From an uncultured beta proteobacterium (GTDB lineage Bacteria > Pseudomonadota > Gammaproteobacteria > Burkholderiales > Burkholderiaceae): a stretch of DNA of 64,000 nt. The DNA is taken from positions 22,431 to 86,430 of the forward strand of contig CAJASX010000065.1 in the NCBI GenBank assembly GCA_903944725.1, given 5' to 3'. The notes under the pieces were generated by a model, which did no database searches, was not told the DNA's origin, and saw only the letters and a program-made list of their open reading frames with translations. The stretch's first letter is position 1; each line of letters begins with the position of its first letter. The position numbers and the translations under genes are program-made. Shown piece by piece: positions 19,509 through 29,216 of this stretch.

Positions 19509-19934
19509 ATGCAAAATTCATTTATTCGCCCCAAAGACCCGCTGCAAGTCGCTAGTTTTCCGCTCTACGCCTGCCCAGCCCCTGCCGGCTTTCCCTCGCC
19601 TGCCGCTGATCATTACGATAAACGCCTTGATCTAAATGAGCATCTGGTGCTGCATCCCGAAGCGACTTTTTTTCTACGCGTTAAGGGCAACTCAATGATT
19701 GGCGCTGGCATTCACGATAACGACTTATTGGTGATTGATCGCTCAGTCGAGCCCACTCATGGGCGCGTAGTCATCGCTGTAATTGACGGTGAACTTACCG
19801 TTAAGCGCCTACATCGACAGCGCGGCAAAATTATTCTCAAGGCTGATAACCCCAGCTATCCCGATCTGGTAATCGCCGCCGACCAAGAATTGCAAATTTG
19901 GGGAGTGGTATCGCATGTGATTCATAAACCATAA
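19509..19934 (+). CDS. umuD: Error-prone repair protein UmuD
   Basis: A 141-aa LexA-like S24 peptidase; after RecA-stimulated self-cleavage it becomes the UmuD' subunit of Pol V. The cleavage site is probably Ala26-Gly27 in PAGFPSPAAD, the nucleophile is S62 in GNSMIGAG, and the general base is K99 in GELTVKRL. The start codon lies immediately after the LexA box with no room for a ribosome site. It is followed by umuC after 57 bp. Confidence 0.95.
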   Translation: MQNSFIRPKDPLQVASFPLYACPAPAGFPSPAADHYDKRLDLNEHLVLHPEATFFLRVKGNSMIGAGIHDNDLLVIDRSVEPTHGRVVIAVIDGELTVKRLHRQRGKIILKADNPSYPDLVIAADQELQIWGVVSHVIHKP

Positions 19935-19991
19935 CCTTGCAAATGGCATGCAGTTAAACGCCTTCTATCAACTAGCTTCATTCTGATTGTC

Positions 19992-21305
19992 ATGCTCCAA
20001 CCACTAAGCGCCCTACGCCCCACTTTTGCCCTTATTGATGCCAATAATTTTTATGTTTCTTGCGAACGGGTCTTTAATCCACAGTTAGAAAAAAAGCCGG
20101 TTGTCGTGCTCTCTAATAACGATGGCTGTATCGTCGCACGTAGCCAAGAAGCAAAAGATCTAGGCATTGGCATGGGTATACCTTTTTTTCAAGCTAAACA
20201 CCTCATTCAAAGCCACGGTCTGATTTGGTTTAGCTCAAACTACACGCTCTATGGCGATATGAGCGCACGCATGATGGCTTTGCTGGGTAGCTTTGCACCG
20301 CGCCAAGAAATTTACTCCATTGATGAATGCTTTCTCGATCTCACTGGCATGCATCGTGATGCTGTTAGTTACGGTCAGACCATTCGTCGCTGCACGCGTC
20401 GTTACTTAGGTTTACCTACCAGTGTAGGCATCGGCAAAACTAAAACCTTGGCTAAATTAGCAAATCATCTAGCCAAAAAACGTGTTCAATATGGTGGTGT
20501 CTTCGATTGGCAAGCCTGTGAACCCTTAATGGAAGATTGCTTAATGGCCCAAATTGATGTCGGTGAGATCTGGGGCGTGGGCAAGCGCTTACGCATGCAA
20601 TTGCGTGCCATGGCTATTACTACCTGCCGTGATTTGAAATACGCCCAAGTAAGCTTAATCCGTCAACGTTTTGGTGTCGTACTTGAGCGCACAGTAGCCG
20701 AGTTAAATGGCCTAGCTTGTCTCGCTTTAGAGGATACACAAATCAGCGGAGAAAAACGCAAACAGCAAATTATTTCGAGTAAAAGTTTTGGTCAAGCTAT
20801 TACGACATTGACCGATCTAAGTGCAGCTGTATCAAGCTACACTGCGCGTGCCGCAGAAAAATTACGGCAACAAGACTCAATCTGCTCGCATTTAGTAGTT
20901 TTTATTCAAACAAATTCCTTTGCAGATCAACAAAAGCAGTATGCTAATAGCATCACCCTTCCGCTAGTTGTGGCTAGTAACGATACCCGCCGTTTATCTC
21001 AAGTTGCGCTTAGGGGTATCGAAAAAATCTATCGTCTAGGATACAACTATAAAAAGGCTGGGGTCATGCTACTTGGAATACATCCCGCCACGCAACAACA
21101 GGGTAACTTGTTTGTGGCAGATCAGCATCAGCATGCTAGCAAAGTTATGCACGTCATGGATCACCTCAATCAAAAATATGGTGCCAATACCTTAAGCCTA
21201 GCTGGTGCTGGCCTACAACAGCACTGGCGCATGCAAGCGGCCCAACGCACCCCTAACTACACCACCGCTTGGGCTGAATTAGCGCAAGCGCGTGCTGACC
21301 GCTAG
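19992..21305 (+). CDS. umuC: DNA polymerase V catalytic subunit UmuC
   Basis: Y-family translesion polymerase. Active-site motifs [17 protein letters not shown] and [12 protein letters not shown] carry the metal-binding acidic residues; [18 protein letters not shown] and the helix-hairpin-helix IWGVGKRL are also seen. The C-terminus has the UmuC-type tail ([16 protein letters not shown]). The length of 437 aa is a little above the usual 420. It forms an SOS operon with umuD. Confidence 0.96.
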   Translation: MLQPLSALRPTFALIDANNFYVSCERVFNPQLEKKPVVVLSNNDGCIVARSQEAKDLGIGMGIPFFQAKHLIQSHGLIWFSSNYTLYGDMSARMMALLGSFAPRQEIYSIDECFLDLTGMHRDAVSYGQTIRRCTRRYLGLPTSVGIGKTKTLAKLANHLAKKRVQYGGVFDWQACEPLMEDCLMAQIDVGEIWGVGKRLRMQLRAMAITTCRDLKYAQVSLIRQRFGVVLERTVAELNGLACLALEDTQISGEKRKQQIISSKSFGQAITTLTDLSAAVSSYTARAAEKLRQQDSICSHLVVFIQTNSFADQQKQYANSITLPLVVASNDTRRLSQVALRGIEKIYRLGYNYKKAGVMLLGIHPATQQQGNLFVADQHQHASKVMHVMDHLNQKYGANTLSLAGAGLQQHWRMQAAQRTPNYTTAWAELAQARADR

Positions 21306-21407
21306 GCACATCACTCAGCCACTCTTCCATCTTACCTAATAGCCAATACAATGAGCTATGGTTTGGTTTCAGCATGTTTCATTAATATTCATTTAAAGGA
21401 AATATCA

Positions 21408-21986
21408 ATGCGCAAAATTCTGGTTTTATTAGCAACTATAGTAAGCATGTCTGGCTTTGCTCAATTTGCCTATGCAGGCCCGAAAGTTGAAATGAAAACT
21501 ACTCTGGGTAACTTTATTGTCGAATTAGATTCAACTAAAGCCCCTAAATCAACTGCTAATTTTTTGAATTATGTCAAAAGCGGATTTTATAATGGCACTA
21601 TTTTTCATCGTGTCATTGACGGCTTCATGATTCAAGGTGGTGGCTTTACTGCCGAGATGGTACAAAAACCCACGCAAGCACCGATTCCCTCAGAAGCCCA
21701 AAATGGCCTGAAGCATCAAGCCTATACCCTGGCGATGGCACGCACCTCCGACCCTGATTCCGCCACCGCACAATTTTTTATTAATGTTAAAGATAATGAA
21801 GCCCTCAATTATCCCAATGCAGCAGGTAACGGCTATACCGTCTTTGGCAAAGTTATCTCTGGTATGCAAACTATTGATGCCATTAAAAAAGTACAAACCA
21901 CTACGGTTAATATGCCAGGCGCAGGACGCTTTGCCGATGTACCAACCGTACCCGTTGTCATCCAGTCGGCCACTATTTTGAATTAA
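21408..21986 (+). CDS. ppiA: Periplasmic cyclophilin-type peptidyl-prolyl isomerase
   Basis: A 192-aa precursor: signal peptide (MRKILVLLATIVSMSGFAQF, cleavage near AYA-GP) followed by a cyclophilin domain with VELDSTKAPKSTANFLNYV, YNGTIFHRVIDGFMIQGGG, MARTSDPDSATAQFFIN and NGYTVFGKVISGM. The open frame begins at 21351, but the ATG at 21408 has an AAAGGA site and starts directly at a signal peptide. It catalyses proline cis-trans isomerisation during periplasmic folding. Confidence 0.94.
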   Translation: MRKILVLLATIVSMSGFAQFAYAGPKVEMKTTLGNFIVELDSTKAPKSTANFLNYVKSGFYNGTIFHRVIDGFMIQGGGFTAEMVQKPTQAPIPSEAQNGLKHQAYTLAMARTSDPDSATAQFFINVKDNEALNYPNAAGNGYTVFGKVISGMQTIDAIKKVQTTTVNMPGAGRFADVPTVPVVIQSATILN

Positions 21987-22027
21987 GCCAATCTACTTCT
22001 GCCAACCGACTGCTGCAATTACCCACG

Positions 22028-23860
22028 ATGATCTTGCTTGACGATGTTGAGAGCACCGCTGCGCTACCAACCAGTCGCCTCTATCGCAACCCTAGTCAAT
22101 ACTGGGTTGCTAAAGAAGTTACAGAAATTGAACCTTGTCTCACAGCAATTCAAACTGCCACCCAACAAGGCCTGTATGTAGTGGCGGCCTTCGCTTACGA
22201 ATTAGGCGCCCATTTACAAGACATTGAGCCACGACGTCACGCTCAGCCGACACAGCCTGCTGACACCTCTACCGATCATCCTTTAATTGAAGCTTGGGCC
22301 TTTACGGCTGTCAACAAGCTTAGCAAAGCAGAGTTAGATCAATGGCTATTAGCAGAGTTAGCCCAATTACCGCCAGACGAAGCCAGTGCTGGGGTAGCTA
22401 ATTTAAGCGAGTCGCTGTCGGCCGCCAGCTTCGAAGCCGATATTGCGCGCATTCAAGCGTGGATACAAAGCGGTGACACCTATCAAATTAACCATACCTA
22501 CCAAGTTCAAGGTGAAACCTATGGCGCACCACTAGCGCTCTATGCCCGTTTGCGCGCTCGGCAACCCGGACGTTATGGTGCTTTTGTCGCGACACACTCC
22601 CGCTTTATTTTGTCGCACTCACCCGAACTCTTTGTCCAACGCACTGGCCAACAAATTGCTGCTATGCCGATGAAAGGCACAGCCAATGCCTTTGAGAGTT
22701 CAAAAGCAGCCTTAAGCGCCGACCCAAAAAATCGGGCCGAAAATGTCATGATTGTTGATTTACTGCGCAATGATCTTGGGCGCATTGCTGTCACTGGTAG
22801 CGTTACTGTGCCCGCTTTATTTGAAGTCGCTCGCCATGGTGATGTATTGCAAATGACCTCAACGGTCACCGCCCAATTACAGCCCGCCATCCAATTGCAG
22901 CAAATCTTGGCAGCGATTTTTCCTTGTGGCTCGGTCACTGGTGCGCCAAAAAAGCGCAGCATGGAAATCATTCGCGCCCTTGAGCCCCAGCCCCGTAACT
23001 ATTACTGCGGTGCCCTTGGCTGGTTTGATCCCAATCAAGACTTTGCCTTAAGCGTGCCCATTCGTACCATCTTATTAAAGCGTAATGCCCAAACCCAAGC
23101 AGCCCATTTTGTCATGGGTGTTGGTGCGGGCATCACCAACGATTCAAGCCCATCAGCAGAATGGCAAGAGTGTCACGTGAAATCAAATTTTTTAAGGCAT
23201 TTACCCAGTGGTGTGGGTTTATTTGAAACCATTCTGGTTACTGCAGGCCAAGCAATCCAAATTACTGCGCACTACGCACGCTTAGCAAAATCGGCGCAGA
23301 GCCTAGGTATTCCCTTTGTGCAGTCTAGCTGGGATACCTCTTTAGCAGAAGCGCTTAAGCAAATTCCAACCCAAGGTAACTTTCGCCTGCGGCTAGATTT
23401 ATCACCAACTGGGCTGATGTCGTTTCGATTTGGCGAATTAGAAACACTACCACCGATAGTAAAAATATTTTGGGCAGATAAATTACTCCGTGATCCTGCC
23501 GAAACCATCATGCATTCGGGAAATTTACTTTTACAGCATAAAACTACTCAACGCCTAGTCTACGATACCGCATGGCAAGCGGCCGTAGCTCAAGGCGGTT
23601 TTGACGCTCTCTTTACCAATGAACAAGGCATGGTTACCGAGGGTGGACGAAGCTCGCTGTTTATTCGCCCCCAAGATAGCCAACAATGGCTAACACCACC
23701 ACTCAGCGCGGGTGTCTTACCAGGATTAATGCGTCAACAATTGCTCACTGATGGTCGACGAAAAACCCATGAAGCCAACCTGAGTGTTGCCGATGTTTTG
23801 GGCGCCGAAGAGATTATTATTTGTAATGCCATACGCGGCTTACTATCTGCACATTTTTAA
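22028..23860 (+). CDS. pabB: Fused aminodeoxychorismate synthase component I / aminodeoxychorismate lyase
   Basis: A 610-aa two-domain protein for p-aminobenzoate (folate) synthesis. Residues about 1-385 form the chorismate-binding PabB domain, with FILSHSPELFVQR, the AMPMKGTA segment, ENVMIVDLLRNDLGRI and the IFPCGSVTGAPKKRSMEII signature at about 297-315. Residues about 395-610 form a PabC-like PLP lyase domain (GLFETIL, the lysine in LLLQHKTTQR, VTEGGRSSLFI, EEIIICNAIRGL). One polypeptide thus performs both steps downstream of PabA. It may equally be listed as a pabBC fusion. Confidence 0.93.
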   Translation: MILLDDVESTAALPTSRLYRNPSQYWVAKEVTEIEPCLTAIQTATQQGLYVVAAFAYELGAHLQDIEPRRHAQPTQPADTSTDHPLIEAWAFTAVNKLSKAELDQWLLAELAQLPPDEASAGVANLSESLSAASFEADIARIQAWIQSGDTYQINHTYQVQGETYGAPLALYARLRARQPGRYGAFVATHSRFILSHSPELFVQRTGQQIAAMPMKGTANAFESSKAALSADPKNRAENVMIVDLLRNDLGRIAVTGSVTVPALFEVARHGDVLQMTSTVTAQLQPAIQLQQILAAIFPCGSVTGAPKKRSMEIIRALEPQPRNYYCGALGWFDPNQDFALSVPIRTILLKRNAQTQAAHFVMGVGAGITNDSSPSAEWQECHVKSNFLRHLPSGVGLFETILVTAGQAIQITAHYARLAKSAQSLGIPFVQSSWDTSLAEALKQIPTQGNFRLRLDLSPTGLMSFRFGELETLPPIVKIFWADKLLRDPAETIMHSGNLLLQHKTTQRLVYDTAWQAAVAQGGFDALFTNEQGMVTEGGRSSLFIRPQDSQQWLTPPLSAGVLPGLMRQQLLTDGRRKTHEANLSVADVLGAEEIIICNAIRGLLSAHF

Positions 23861-23917
23861 CAATATTTCCCCCTCTAAAATGACTATCATCCACCTACTC
23901 CTAAAGCTTTACTCCCC

Positions 23918-24478
23918 ATGAAATTTTGCAACCGCTGTGGCTCAACTGTGCAATTGCAAATTCCTGCCGATGACACGCGTGCCCGTCATGTGTGCACCGT
24001 TTGTGAGCACATTCACTATCTCAACCCCCGCAATGTGGTTGGTAGCATTCCAGTTTGGCAGAGGCAAGTATTACTCTGCCGCCGAGCGATTGAACCGCGC
24101 TTAGGCTTTTGGACCTTACCTGCCGGCTTTTTAGAGCTTGGTGAAAGCACTAGCGCAGGAGCTGCCCGTGAAACCCTCGAAGAAGCAGGTGCTGAAGTTG
24201 ATATTGGGCCGCTCTACTCCTTGCTTAATGTGGCCCATGTTGAGCAAGTTCATTTATTTTATTTAGCCCAAATGCGTAACGCCAATTTTTTAGCAGGCAC
24301 TGAAAGCTTAGAGGTAGCCCTCTTTGCAGAAGCTGATATACCTTGGTCTGAACTTGCTTTTCCCACTGTCAAACAAACCCTTGTATGGTTTTTTGCTGAT
24401 CGTGCCGCAGGCAAACTTGATGCGCACTTCGCATGTAATACGCATAGTCGAGATATCCTGCCGCACGAAAAAATCTAG
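23918..24478 (+). CDS. Nudix hydrolase with N-terminal zinc ribbon
   Basis: A 186-aa protein: four cysteines (C4, C7, C26, C29) in FCNRCGS and HVCTVCEHI form a zinc ribbon, followed by a Nudix box from G70 (GFLELGE, REtLEEAGA with the catalytic glutamates). The layout resembles NADH pyrophosphatase-like or ADP-ribose-type Nudix proteins; the substrate cannot be assigned. The start has no evident ribosome site. It lies 14 bp before aat. Confidence 0.88.
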   Translation: MKFCNRCGSTVQLQIPADDTRARHVCTVCEHIHYLNPRNVVGSIPVWQRQVLLCRRAIEPRLGFWTLPAGFLELGESTSAGAARETLEEAGAEVDIGPLYSLLNVAHVEQVHLFYLAQMRNANFLAGTESLEVALFAEADIPWSELAFPTVKQTLVWFFADRAAGKLDAHFACNTHSRDILPHEKI

Positions 24479-24492
24479 GCGATGGCATATCC

Positions 24493-25230
24493 ATGAGCCC
24501 CATTCCTTGGCTTGGCATTACCGATGCCTTCCCTGATCCAAGCAGTACCGTCGATCCCGACCCAGATGTACCAGGTTTATTTGCGGTCAGCGAACATATT
24601 TACCCTGGGCAATTAAGTCAAGCCTATCAGCTTGGTTTATTCCCCTGGTATTCCGATCGGCAGCCCGTTTTGTGGTGGTCGCCCGACCCCCGTATGGTGC
24701 TTAGCCCGCAACAATTCATTGTTAGTAAATCGCTCCATAAAACCTTACGTCTTTTTTACCAGCAACCCAATACCCAAATTGAGGTTGATCAACATTTTGA
24801 TACAGTTTTACGGGCTTGTGCTACGGTACAACGCAAAAATCAAGATGGCACCTGGATAACCCATGAAATTATTGAAGCATATACCGCGCTGTATGAAGCT
24901 GGGCATGCGCATAGTATTGCGGTCACTAAAAATGGTCAATTAGCTGGCGGTCTGTATTGCGTTAATTTTGGTGGTATGGTCTATGGCGAGTCGATGTTTA
25001 GCCATACCGACAATGCTTCAAAGATTGCCTTGGCAGCCCTTTGTGCATGGTGCTACGATCGGGGGGTGGAAATAATCGATTGCCAACAGGAAACGCCGCA
25101 TTTACATTCATTGGGCGCTCGTCCCATTGCGCGCGCCGTATTTCTGCAGCATATCCGTAAGGCCATCCAACAAAACCAAACAGCTGGGCCATGGTCATTT
25201 GATAAAGCAATTTTGCAGCGCTGGCTATGA
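24493..25230 (+). CDS. aat: Leucyl/phenylalanyl-tRNA-protein transferase
   Basis: Adds Leu or Phe from aminoacyl-tRNA to N-terminal Arg/Lys of proteins, marking them for ClpSAP (N-degron pathway). Family marks: [47 protein letters not shown], and the core [20 protein letters not shown]. The length of 245 aa is normal. Its stop overlaps the start of bpt by four bases, coupling two N-degron transferases. Confidence 0.96.
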   Translation: MSPIPWLGITDAFPDPSSTVDPDPDVPGLFAVSEHIYPGQLSQAYQLGLFPWYSDRQPVLWWSPDPRMVLSPQQFIVSKSLHKTLRLFYQQPNTQIEVDQHFDTVLRACATVQRKNQDGTWITHEIIEAYTALYEAGHAHSIAVTKNGQLAGGLYCVNFGGMVYGESMFSHTDNASKIALAALCAWCYDRGVEIIDCQQETPHLHSLGARPIARAVFLQHIRKAIQQNQTAGPWSFDKAILQRWL

Positions 25231-26018
25231 CTCAAGTTAACGAACTGCCCTTAACAGCCCTCCAGTTTTATGCTACCGCACCTTATCCCTGTAGTTATTT
25301 GCCAGCACAAATTGCTCGCTCGCAGGTTGCTACCCCATCCCATGCAATTCATGCTGATTTATATGGTGAACTTGTTAATGCAGGGTTTCGTCGTAGTGGT
25401 CTGTTTACCTATCGACCTTATTGCGATCAATGCCAAGCCTGTATTGCGACTCGCATTCCAGTCAACCAATTTATTCCAAACCGTAGTCAACGCCGCGCTT
25501 GGAACAAACATGCAAATTTGCAGATCCAAGTCTTGAATTTAGCCTATCAAGAAGAACATTATCAGCTTTATCAGCGCTATCAAAATCAACGCCATGCAGT
25601 TGGCGAAATCGATCGGAACGATGAAGATCAGTACCGGCAGTTTTTACTTCAAAGCCGAGTTAACTCACGACTAATTGAATTTAGAGATGGCCCCAATGGA
25701 CAGCATCCAGGTCGCTTGCGGATGGTGAGCATGATTGATATTCTCGAGCAAGGCATTTCTTCGGTATACACCTTTTTTGATGCCAACCAGCCGTCAGCTA
25801 GCTTTGGTACATATAGTATTTTGTGGCAAATTAACCAAACCCAGCAATTAGGCTTAGCTTATCTTTATTTAGGATATTACATTCAAGCCAGTGTCAAAAT
25901 GGCTTATAAAGCCAAATTCCAACCGCTTGAGGGCTTAATTAATGACCAATGGCAAACCTTAGTGCTGCCAACTGCATTAGCGCCATCTGAGGTCGTTTCC
26001 TCTCCTGCTGGTCAATAA
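25227..26018 (+). CDS. bpt: Aspartate/glutamate leucyltransferase (bacterial arginyltransferase homologue)
   Basis: Bpt/ATE family, which attaches leucine to N-terminal Asp/Glu, extending the N-degron pathway. The cysteine-rich N-terminal motif [26 protein letters not shown], and the GNAT-like C-terminal block with [23 protein letters not shown] and [14 protein letters not shown] are all present. The length of 263 aa is typical. It overlaps aat by ATGA and precedes pyrD by nine bases. Confidence 0.95.
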   Translation: MTQVNELPLTALQFYATAPYPCSYLPAQIARSQVATPSHAIHADLYGELVNAGFRRSGLFTYRPYCDQCQACIATRIPVNQFIPNRSQRRAWNKHANLQIQVLNLAYQEEHYQLYQRYQNQRHAVGEIDRNDEDQYRQFLLQSRVNSRLIEFRDGPNGQHPGRLRMVSMIDILEQGISSVYTFFDANQPSASFGTYSILWQINQTQQLGLAYLYLGYYIQASVKMAYKAKFQPLEGLINDQWQTLVLPTALAPSEVVSSPAGQ

Positions 26019-26027
26019 TGTACTGCC

Positions 26028-27065
26028 ATGATTGACGCCTATTCGCTGTTACGCCCTTGCCTATTTTCTCTCGATGCTGAGCAAGCTCATCACGTCACCT
26101 TAAACAACTTAGATCGTGCCGAACGTTTGGGATTTTTACGTTTTATCATTCCTCCCATTCCCCAAAACCCACAAAAGCTGTGCGGTCTAACCTTCCCCAA
26201 TCCCGTCGGTCTTGCCGCTGGGCTTGATAAAGATGGTCGTCATATTGATGCCTTAGCGCGACTCGGCTTTGGTTTTTTAGAAATTGGCACCGTTACGCCT
26301 CGGGCACAACCGGGAAATCCTAAACCGCGGATGTTCCGCATTACACCAGCTCAAGCTTTAATTAATCGCATGGGCTTTAATAATGATGGGGTACTTCCCT
26401 GTGTGGGGCGTATTCGACAATCCCATTTTTGGCAAAATGGCGGAATAATAGGTCTTAATATTGGTAAAAATGCCAGTACCCCAATTGAACAGGCTGCAGA
26501 CGACTACCTGAGTGCCATGGCGGCAGTCTATGAGGTTGCCTCCTACATCACCATCAATATTTCTTCGCCAAATACCCAACATTTGCGTACGCTTCAAGAT
26601 GAAACCCCATTACGTGAACTACTAATGCGCTTAAGCGAAGCTCGTAAAAGTTTGGCAGATCAATTTGGCTTTAAACGGCCGCTTTTTTTAAAAATTGCGC
26701 CTGATCTCTTGCCAGCAGAAGTAGTCCTAATTGCTAACTTGTTATTGGAATATGACATCGATGCAGTCATCGCTAGCAATACGACTACTTTGCGTGATGC
26801 AGTTCAAGGCTTAGAGCATGGGGAAGAAATGGGCGGCCTTTCAGGATCCCCTTTGCGCTTGCGCTCCAATCAACTGATAGTCGCTCTACAAGCCGAATTG
26901 CAGCATCGCATCCCGATCATTGGAGTGGGCGGAATTATGTCGGGTGCTGATGCTAAAGAAAAAATAGTGGCTGGTGCACAACTTATTCAACTTTATACGG
27001 GCCTTATTTACCGCGGCCCAACTTTAATTAAGGAATGTGCAGAAGCCTTAGCTCTGCCGCCCTAA
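26028..27065 (+). CDS. pyrD: Dihydroorotate dehydrogenase (quinone), class 2
   Basis: Oxidises dihydroorotate to orotate in pyrimidine synthesis, feeding electrons to quinone. The N-terminal membrane-associating helical part (residues 1-40) and PNPVGLAAGLDKDGRHIDAL mark class 2. FMN/substrate motifs include GTVTPRAQPGNPKPRMFRI, NRMGFNN, INISSPNTQ with the catalytic serine region, and IIGVGGIMSGADA. The length of 345 aa is standard. Confidence 0.97.
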   Translation: MIDAYSLLRPCLFSLDAEQAHHVTLNNLDRAERLGFLRFIIPPIPQNPQKLCGLTFPNPVGLAAGLDKDGRHIDALARLGFGFLEIGTVTPRAQPGNPKPRMFRITPAQALINRMGFNNDGVLPCVGRIRQSHFWQNGGIIGLNIGKNASTPIEQAADDYLSAMAAVYEVASYITINISSPNTQHLRTLQDETPLRELLMRLSEARKSLADQFGFKRPLFLKIAPDLLPAEVVLIANLLLEYDIDAVIASNTTTLRDAVQGLEHGEEMGGLSGSPLRLRSNQLIVALQAELQHRIPIIGVGGIMSGADAKEKIVAGAQLIQLYTGLIYRGPTLIKECAEALALPP

Positions 27066-27117
27066 AACGATATTTTTAAAATTTGATTTCACAATATGCA
27101 ATTGCCATAAGAATCGC

Positions 27118-27123
27118 TACAAT
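27118..27123 (+). promoter_or_regulatory. Putative -10 element directly upstream of the IclR gene
   Basis: TACAAT ends six bases before the ATG, so a start point would coincide with the start codon. No convincing -35 at 16-18 bp was found (TATGCA at 27095 is poor). It is reported because it would predict a leaderless mRNA. Confidence 0.3.
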
Positions 27124-27129
27124 CAAGGC

Positions 27130-27939
27130 ATGAGCGCCAACAAACTAGCTAAGAAAGCCAAGGCCACTGGAGAGGTGGGTAAAACAGCCATCCAAGTAGT
27201 AGAGCGCATGATGAATTTACTAGATGCCCTAGCCGAACAAGAGGAATCCAGCCCACTCAAAGTGCTAGCAGAGCAAACTGGTTTGCATTCCTCAACGGCA
27301 CATCGCATCCTCAACGATTTGATCGCTTGCCGCTTGGTCGAACGCGGCGATGGTGGCACCTACCGCTTGGGCTTGAAACTTTTAGAGTTGGGCAATCTAG
27401 TTAAGGCGCGCTTATCCGTCCGCGAAGCTGCACAAATACCCATGCGCAGCCTCCACAAGCTCACTGGCGAAACTGTCAATCTTTCCTTGCGTCAAGGCGA
27501 TGAAATCATCTATGTTGATCGTGCCTATAGCGAGCGTTCAGGTATGCAAGTAGTAAGAGCAATTGGTGGGCGTGCGCCTTTGCATTTAACCTCAGTAGGC
27601 AAACTCTTTTTAGCCAGCGACGAACCTACTCAAGTGCGCGCTTATGCCACTCGTACTGGGTTAGCTGGGCATACGCGCAATAGCATTACGGAAGTAAATA
27701 GTCTAGAAAGCGAGCTCAGTAAAGCTAAAAATTTAGGTCACGCCCATGACCATGAAGAACTTGAGCTTGGAGTAAGTTGCTTGGCCGCTGGAATCTTTGA
27801 TGATAGTGGCAAATTAGTTGCGGGCTTATCTTTAAGCGCCCCCACCGACCGAATGCAAGCAGACTGGCTCAAAGCCCTCCAAGAAACTGCCATTCAAATT
27901 TCAAAGGGATTAGGCTTTAAACCAAAGCCCAAACCATAA
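27130..27939 (+). CDS. IclR-family transcriptional regulator
   Basis: A 269-aa regulator: a winged helix-turn-helix at about residues 22-80 (SSPLKVLAEQTGLHSSTAHRILNDL) and a C-terminal IclR effector domain with GGRAPLHLTSVGKLFLA and the LGVSCLAAGIFDDSGKLVAGLSLS block. The very basic N-terminus (NKLAKKAKATGEVGK) may contact DNA. Its neighbours give no clear target. Effectors of this family are usually small organic acids; the ligand here is unknown. Confidence 0.92.
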   Translation: MSANKLAKKAKATGEVGKTAIQVVERMMNLLDALAEQEESSPLKVLAEQTGLHSSTAHRILNDLIACRLVERGDGGTYRLGLKLLELGNLVKARLSVREAAQIPMRSLHKLTGETVNLSLRQGDEIIYVDRAYSERSGMQVVRAIGGRAPLHLTSVGKLFLASDEPTQVRAYATRTGLAGHTRNSITEVNSLESELSKAKNLGHAHDHEELELGVSCLAAGIFDDSGKLVAGLSLSAPTDRMQADWLKALQETAIQISKGLGFKPKPKP

Positions 27940-28007
27940 ATCATATCCGTGCGCTGTGTTAATTAAGACAATTTAATTAAGCCGTGTTTAAGAATTTTTT
28001 CTAAGAG

Positions 28008-29123
28008 TTACATCAACTGCCGTCCAGTAGGTACTGTACCTACTGGCATTCGCTCAAACCAGTCTCGTACCCGCTCAGCATCAGCAAAGCGTGACTGGGT
28101 GCCTACTGAATCTAAAAAAACTAACAGTAGAGGCGCGCCATTAACTCGCGCTTGCATCACCAGGCATTTGCCCGCTGCATTAATGAAACCCGTTTTTTGC
28201 AAACCAATTTCCATATTGCCAGTACGCACTAAACGATTGGTATTTAAAAATTTTTGCGGGCGATTATTAATGAGTATTGTTTGCTCAGGCCAAGTAGAAA
28301 ACTCACGAATTAATTTATATTGATAGGCGGCGCTTAGCATGCGCGTCAAATCTTCGGCGCTAGCAACGTTTTCACTCATTAAACCAGTGGGGTCGGCGTA
28401 ATAAGAATGGGTCATGCCCAGCTCTTTGGCCTTGCGATTCATTGCTGCTACAAAGGCAGTCATCCCCCCCGGATAATTGCGGCCAAGAGTATAAGCTGCT
28501 CGATTTTCTGATGACATAAGGGCTAAACGTAAAAAATCTTCACGGCTAAAGGCGGCGCCTAAACCAATGCGTGAATTCTTGTAGCTACGCACGTCATCGG
28601 CATTAATCACTAATATTTCATCTAAGGGCAATTTAGAGTCGAGCACCACCATTGCCGTCATTAATTTTGTAATCGAGGCAATGGGCAAACTCACATTCGG
28701 ATTTTTTTCGAAAATGACTTCTTTCGTATCTTGATTGACAACTAAAGCCACACTTGATTTCAAACTTAATTCATCATGCTGTCCACGTAAACCTAATGCG
28801 GTGGCAAACGAAGGGCGAGCAACTTCGGCCACAGTACTGCTTGGTTGACGGGTCACTGTTATCCGCACTCGCTTTGGTTTCTTGGCAACTACCACCTTGG
28901 CAGTAGTTTTTGATGTTACCTTATTATTAGCGGCTGGTACGGCAGCCTGAGTAATCGGTTTTTTATTTTTTACTGCATTATTAGTTTGTGCAAAAGTGCT
29001 ATTGCTGCCAATAATTCCCCCAAAAACTATTAAGATTATTAAATAGAGATGGGCATGGGTATATGTCCTCAGCCAGAAAATACCAGCTGTGTGAATCGAT
29101 TTGAAGATAAAGTCAAAGCCCAT
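28008..29123 (-). CDS. pbpG: D-alanyl-D-alanine carboxypeptidase/endopeptidase (PBP7/PbpG-like)
   Basis: A 371-aa serine peptidase S11 with an N-terminal hydrophobic anchor/signal (about residues 24-45), then a Lys/Thr-rich linker. The active-site SxxK is in PIASITKLMTAMVVLDS, SxN is in MSSENRAAYTLG, and KTG is in GLQKTGFINAAG. It cleaves peptidoglycan cross-links or terminal D-Ala in the periplasm. Length and the LGLRGQHDELSLKSSVALVVNQ segment fit the PBP7 group better than PBP5. It is convergent with the IclR gene. Confidence 0.92.
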   Translation of the reverse strand: MGFDFIFKSIHTAGIFWLRTYTHAHLYLIILIVFGGIIGSNSTFAQTNNAVKNKKPITQAAVPAANNKVTSKTTAKVVVAKKPKRVRITVTRQPSSTVAEVARPSFATALGLRGQHDELSLKSSVALVVNQDTKEVIFEKNPNVSLPIASITKLMTAMVVLDSKLPLDEILVINADDVRSYKNSRIGLGAAFSREDFLRLALMSSENRAAYTLGRNYPGGMTAFVAAMNRKAKELGMTHSYYADPTGLMSENVASAEDLTRMLSAAYQYKLIREFSTWPEQTILINNRPQKFLNTNRLVRTGNMEIGLQKTGFINAAGKCLVMQARVNGAPLLLVFLDSVGTQSRFADAERVRDWFERMPVGTVPTGRQLM

Positions 29124-29216
29124 TAAAACTACTTTCTAAGTATCTGAAGCAGAGAATGATAAATACTTTTTTGGTGGCATGATCAATTTCTGTAAATTCA
29201 CAATGCAAAAATACTG

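Noticed and set aside
22573-22971. Minus-strand 132-codon frame inside the pabB-pabC gene
   Set aside because: Antisense shadow of the conserved PabB core with no recognisable domain.
27959-27980. Two TTAATTAA copies between the IclR and peptidase genes as a terminator
   Set aside because: Stem is wholly A+T and no proper T-tract follows; chance is likely in such DNA.
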